This document shows, one piece after another, positions 63,057 through 64,000 of a stretch of DNA of 64,000 bases. Each line of letters starts with the position of its first letter. Position 1 is the first letter of the stretch. The DNA lies in assembly GCF_000807855.2 (NCBI RefSeq), contig NZ_JRYR02000002.1, positions 511,756 through 575,755 of the forward strand, read 5' to 3'. The notes under the pieces were generated by a model. It was not told where the DNA came from. It ran no database searches and saw only the letters and a list, made by a program, of their open reading frames with translations. The DNA comes from Flammeovirga pacifica (GTDB taxonomy: Bacteria > Bacteroidota > Bacteroidia > Cytophagales > Flammeovirgaceae). A program made the translations under genes and the position numbers.

Positions 63057-64000
63057 ATGAATCGAAGAAAATTTTTAAACATTGGAAGTAAAACCGCTTT
63101 ATTATTATTAGCGTCCAATGAAATTTTAGCTAGTACCAATAAAATAAATAAACTAACAGGTGATTTTCTATTTGTAGAAGCAGAACAATTTGACGACTTG
63201 GGAGGCTGGGATGTTGATCAGCAATCAATGGATCAAATGGGTTCCCCTTATTTATTAGCACATGGTTTAGGGGTTCCTGTAAAAGATGCCACAACTAAAG
63301 TAACATTTTCAAAAAGAGGGAAATATAGGGTTTGGGTAAGAACTAAAGATTGGGTTGCTCCTTGGAAAGTTGGGGGTACACCTGGTAAATTCAATCTAAT
63401 TATTAATGACCAAACATTAAAGGAAACATTTGGAACGAAAGGTGCTGAATGGCATTGGCATGATGGAGGTTTAGTGGATGTCAAGAAAAAGTCAACACTT
63501 AAACTTCATGATTTAACTGGATTTGAAGGGAGGTGTGATGCTATCTTATTTTGTAGAGATCATGATTTTACACCAACAGATGATATAAAAGCGCTCACTA
63601 AATTCAGAAGGAAATTATTAGGTTTTCCTGATCAACCTGTAGAAGGTGGTAATTTTGATTTTGTTGTTGCAGGCGGTGGTTTCGCAGGGACAAGTGCAGC
63701 CATTTCGGCAGCAAGAAAAGGATTAAAAGTAGCTTTAATTCAAGATCGACCTGTCTTAGGAGGAAATGGAAGTTCCGAAGTAAGAGTATGGCCTGAAGGA
63801 CATACTTGTCAAAAGCCCTATCCACACATTGGTGAAATTGTAGATGAAATATCGCCTGATGATTTAGATAGAGGTAAATACGGAACTAGAAATGCCCGTT
63901 TGGGAGATAATTATTTTGATGATAGAAAAATTGAAGTGGTAAAAGGAGAGCCGAATATCACTTTGCTTTTAGAAGAAAGAGTGATTGAAGTGGTAAGTGA
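63057..64000 (+). CDS. Tat-exported FAD-dependent oxidoreductase with N-terminal sugar-binding-like domain, partial
   Basis: The frame begins at ATG 63057 and is still open at the window end, so 314 residues are visible. The N terminus MNRRKFLNIGSKTALLLLA has a twin-arginine (RRKFL) signal, which fits export of a folded flavoprotein. Residues about 38-190 (FLFVEAEQFDDLGGWDVDQQ, GKYRVWVRTKDWV) look like a CBM-type sandwich. At about 199 the FAD-binding Rossmann fold begins: FDFVVAGGGFAGTSAAISAA, KVALIQDRPVLGGNGSSEVR. Proteins of this FAD_oxidored type recur in Bacteroidota glycan loci and are often misannotated as xanthan lyase. Its substrate is unknown. It probably belongs to the same PUL. 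Confidence 0.85.
   Translation, partial: MNRRKFLNIGSKTALLLLASNEILASTNKINKLTGDFLFVEAEQFDDLGGWDVDQQSMDQMGSPYLLAHGLGVPVKDATTKVTFSKRGKYRVWVRTKDWVAPWKVGGTPGKFNLIINDQTLKETFGTKGAEWHWHDGGLVDVKKKSTLKLHDLTGFEGRCDAILFCRDHDFTPTDDIKALTKFRRKLLGFPDQPVEGGNFDFVVAGGGFAGTSAAISAARKGLKVALIQDRPVLGGNGSSEVRVWPEGHTCQKPYPHIGEIVDEISPDDLDRGKYGTRNARLGDNYFDDRKIEVVKGEPNITLLLEERVIEVVS

Overview
The window (about a third G+C) reads as chromosome from a marine, polysaccharide-degrading member of the Bacteroidota, most like the Flammeovirga/Cytophagales group. The reasons are a SusC/SusD pair, five S1 sulfatases, many secreted glycoside hydrolases, 7TMR-DISM/SpoIIE phosphatases, TAnnTTTG-type promoters and little use of Shine-Dalgarno sequences. 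The genus is an inference from gene content; no rRNA or tRNA gene was seen.

Layout. 1-1388: end of a GH29 fucosidase and a secreted aldose 1-epimerase. 1695-4876: a self-contained cassette of a 702-aa protein with a C-terminal PD-(D/E)XK nuclease-like domain and a prokaryotic viperin (antiviral radical SAM enzyme), with its own promoter and terminator. 5116-13993 (minus): GH2, a large Asp-box beta-propeller protein and two translationally coupled sulfatases. 14310-16689: SpoIIE phosphatase and a DUF523/TudS-like protein. 17125-20582: two more sulfatases. 20947-26609: a tripartite RND efflux pump. 26699-29552: SbtA-type bicarbonate permease, a small companion and a divergent LysR regulator. 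29785-32048: three small secreted proteins and a peroxiredoxin-like protein. 32412-37091: AraC regulator, PepSY protein and a TonB siderophore receptor. 37239-39580: a MscS channel, then a TPR protein followed by two tandem 16-codon genes ending in Ile-Trp. 39664-42858: 7TMR-DISM/SpoIIE phosphatase and an AraC regulator. 42908-64000: polysaccharide utilisation locus with sulfatase, LacI regulator, SusC/SusD, GH3, GH29, LacZ-type GH2, GH43, a thioredoxin-like protein and an exported FAD oxidoreductase that runs off the window.

How it works together. SusC/SusD would import oligosaccharides of a sulfated polymer; the sulfatases and GH2/GH3/GH29/GH43 enzymes would remove sulfate, galactose-like, fucose-like and xylose- or arabinose-like residues. 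The LacI regulator probably acts through a 28-bp palindrome between its gene and susC. No polysaccharide lyase or endo-acting enzyme is visible, so the substrate cannot be named.

Most notable are (i) the TPR gene with twin 16-aa peptides, MKKYKSMTKRKNNIIW and MKKFKKTSKKKPLKIW, which align without gaps while their codons differ, inside a short promoter-to-terminator unit, and (ii) the viperin paired with a PD-(D/E)XK protein, both genes starting with the same 14-base leader.
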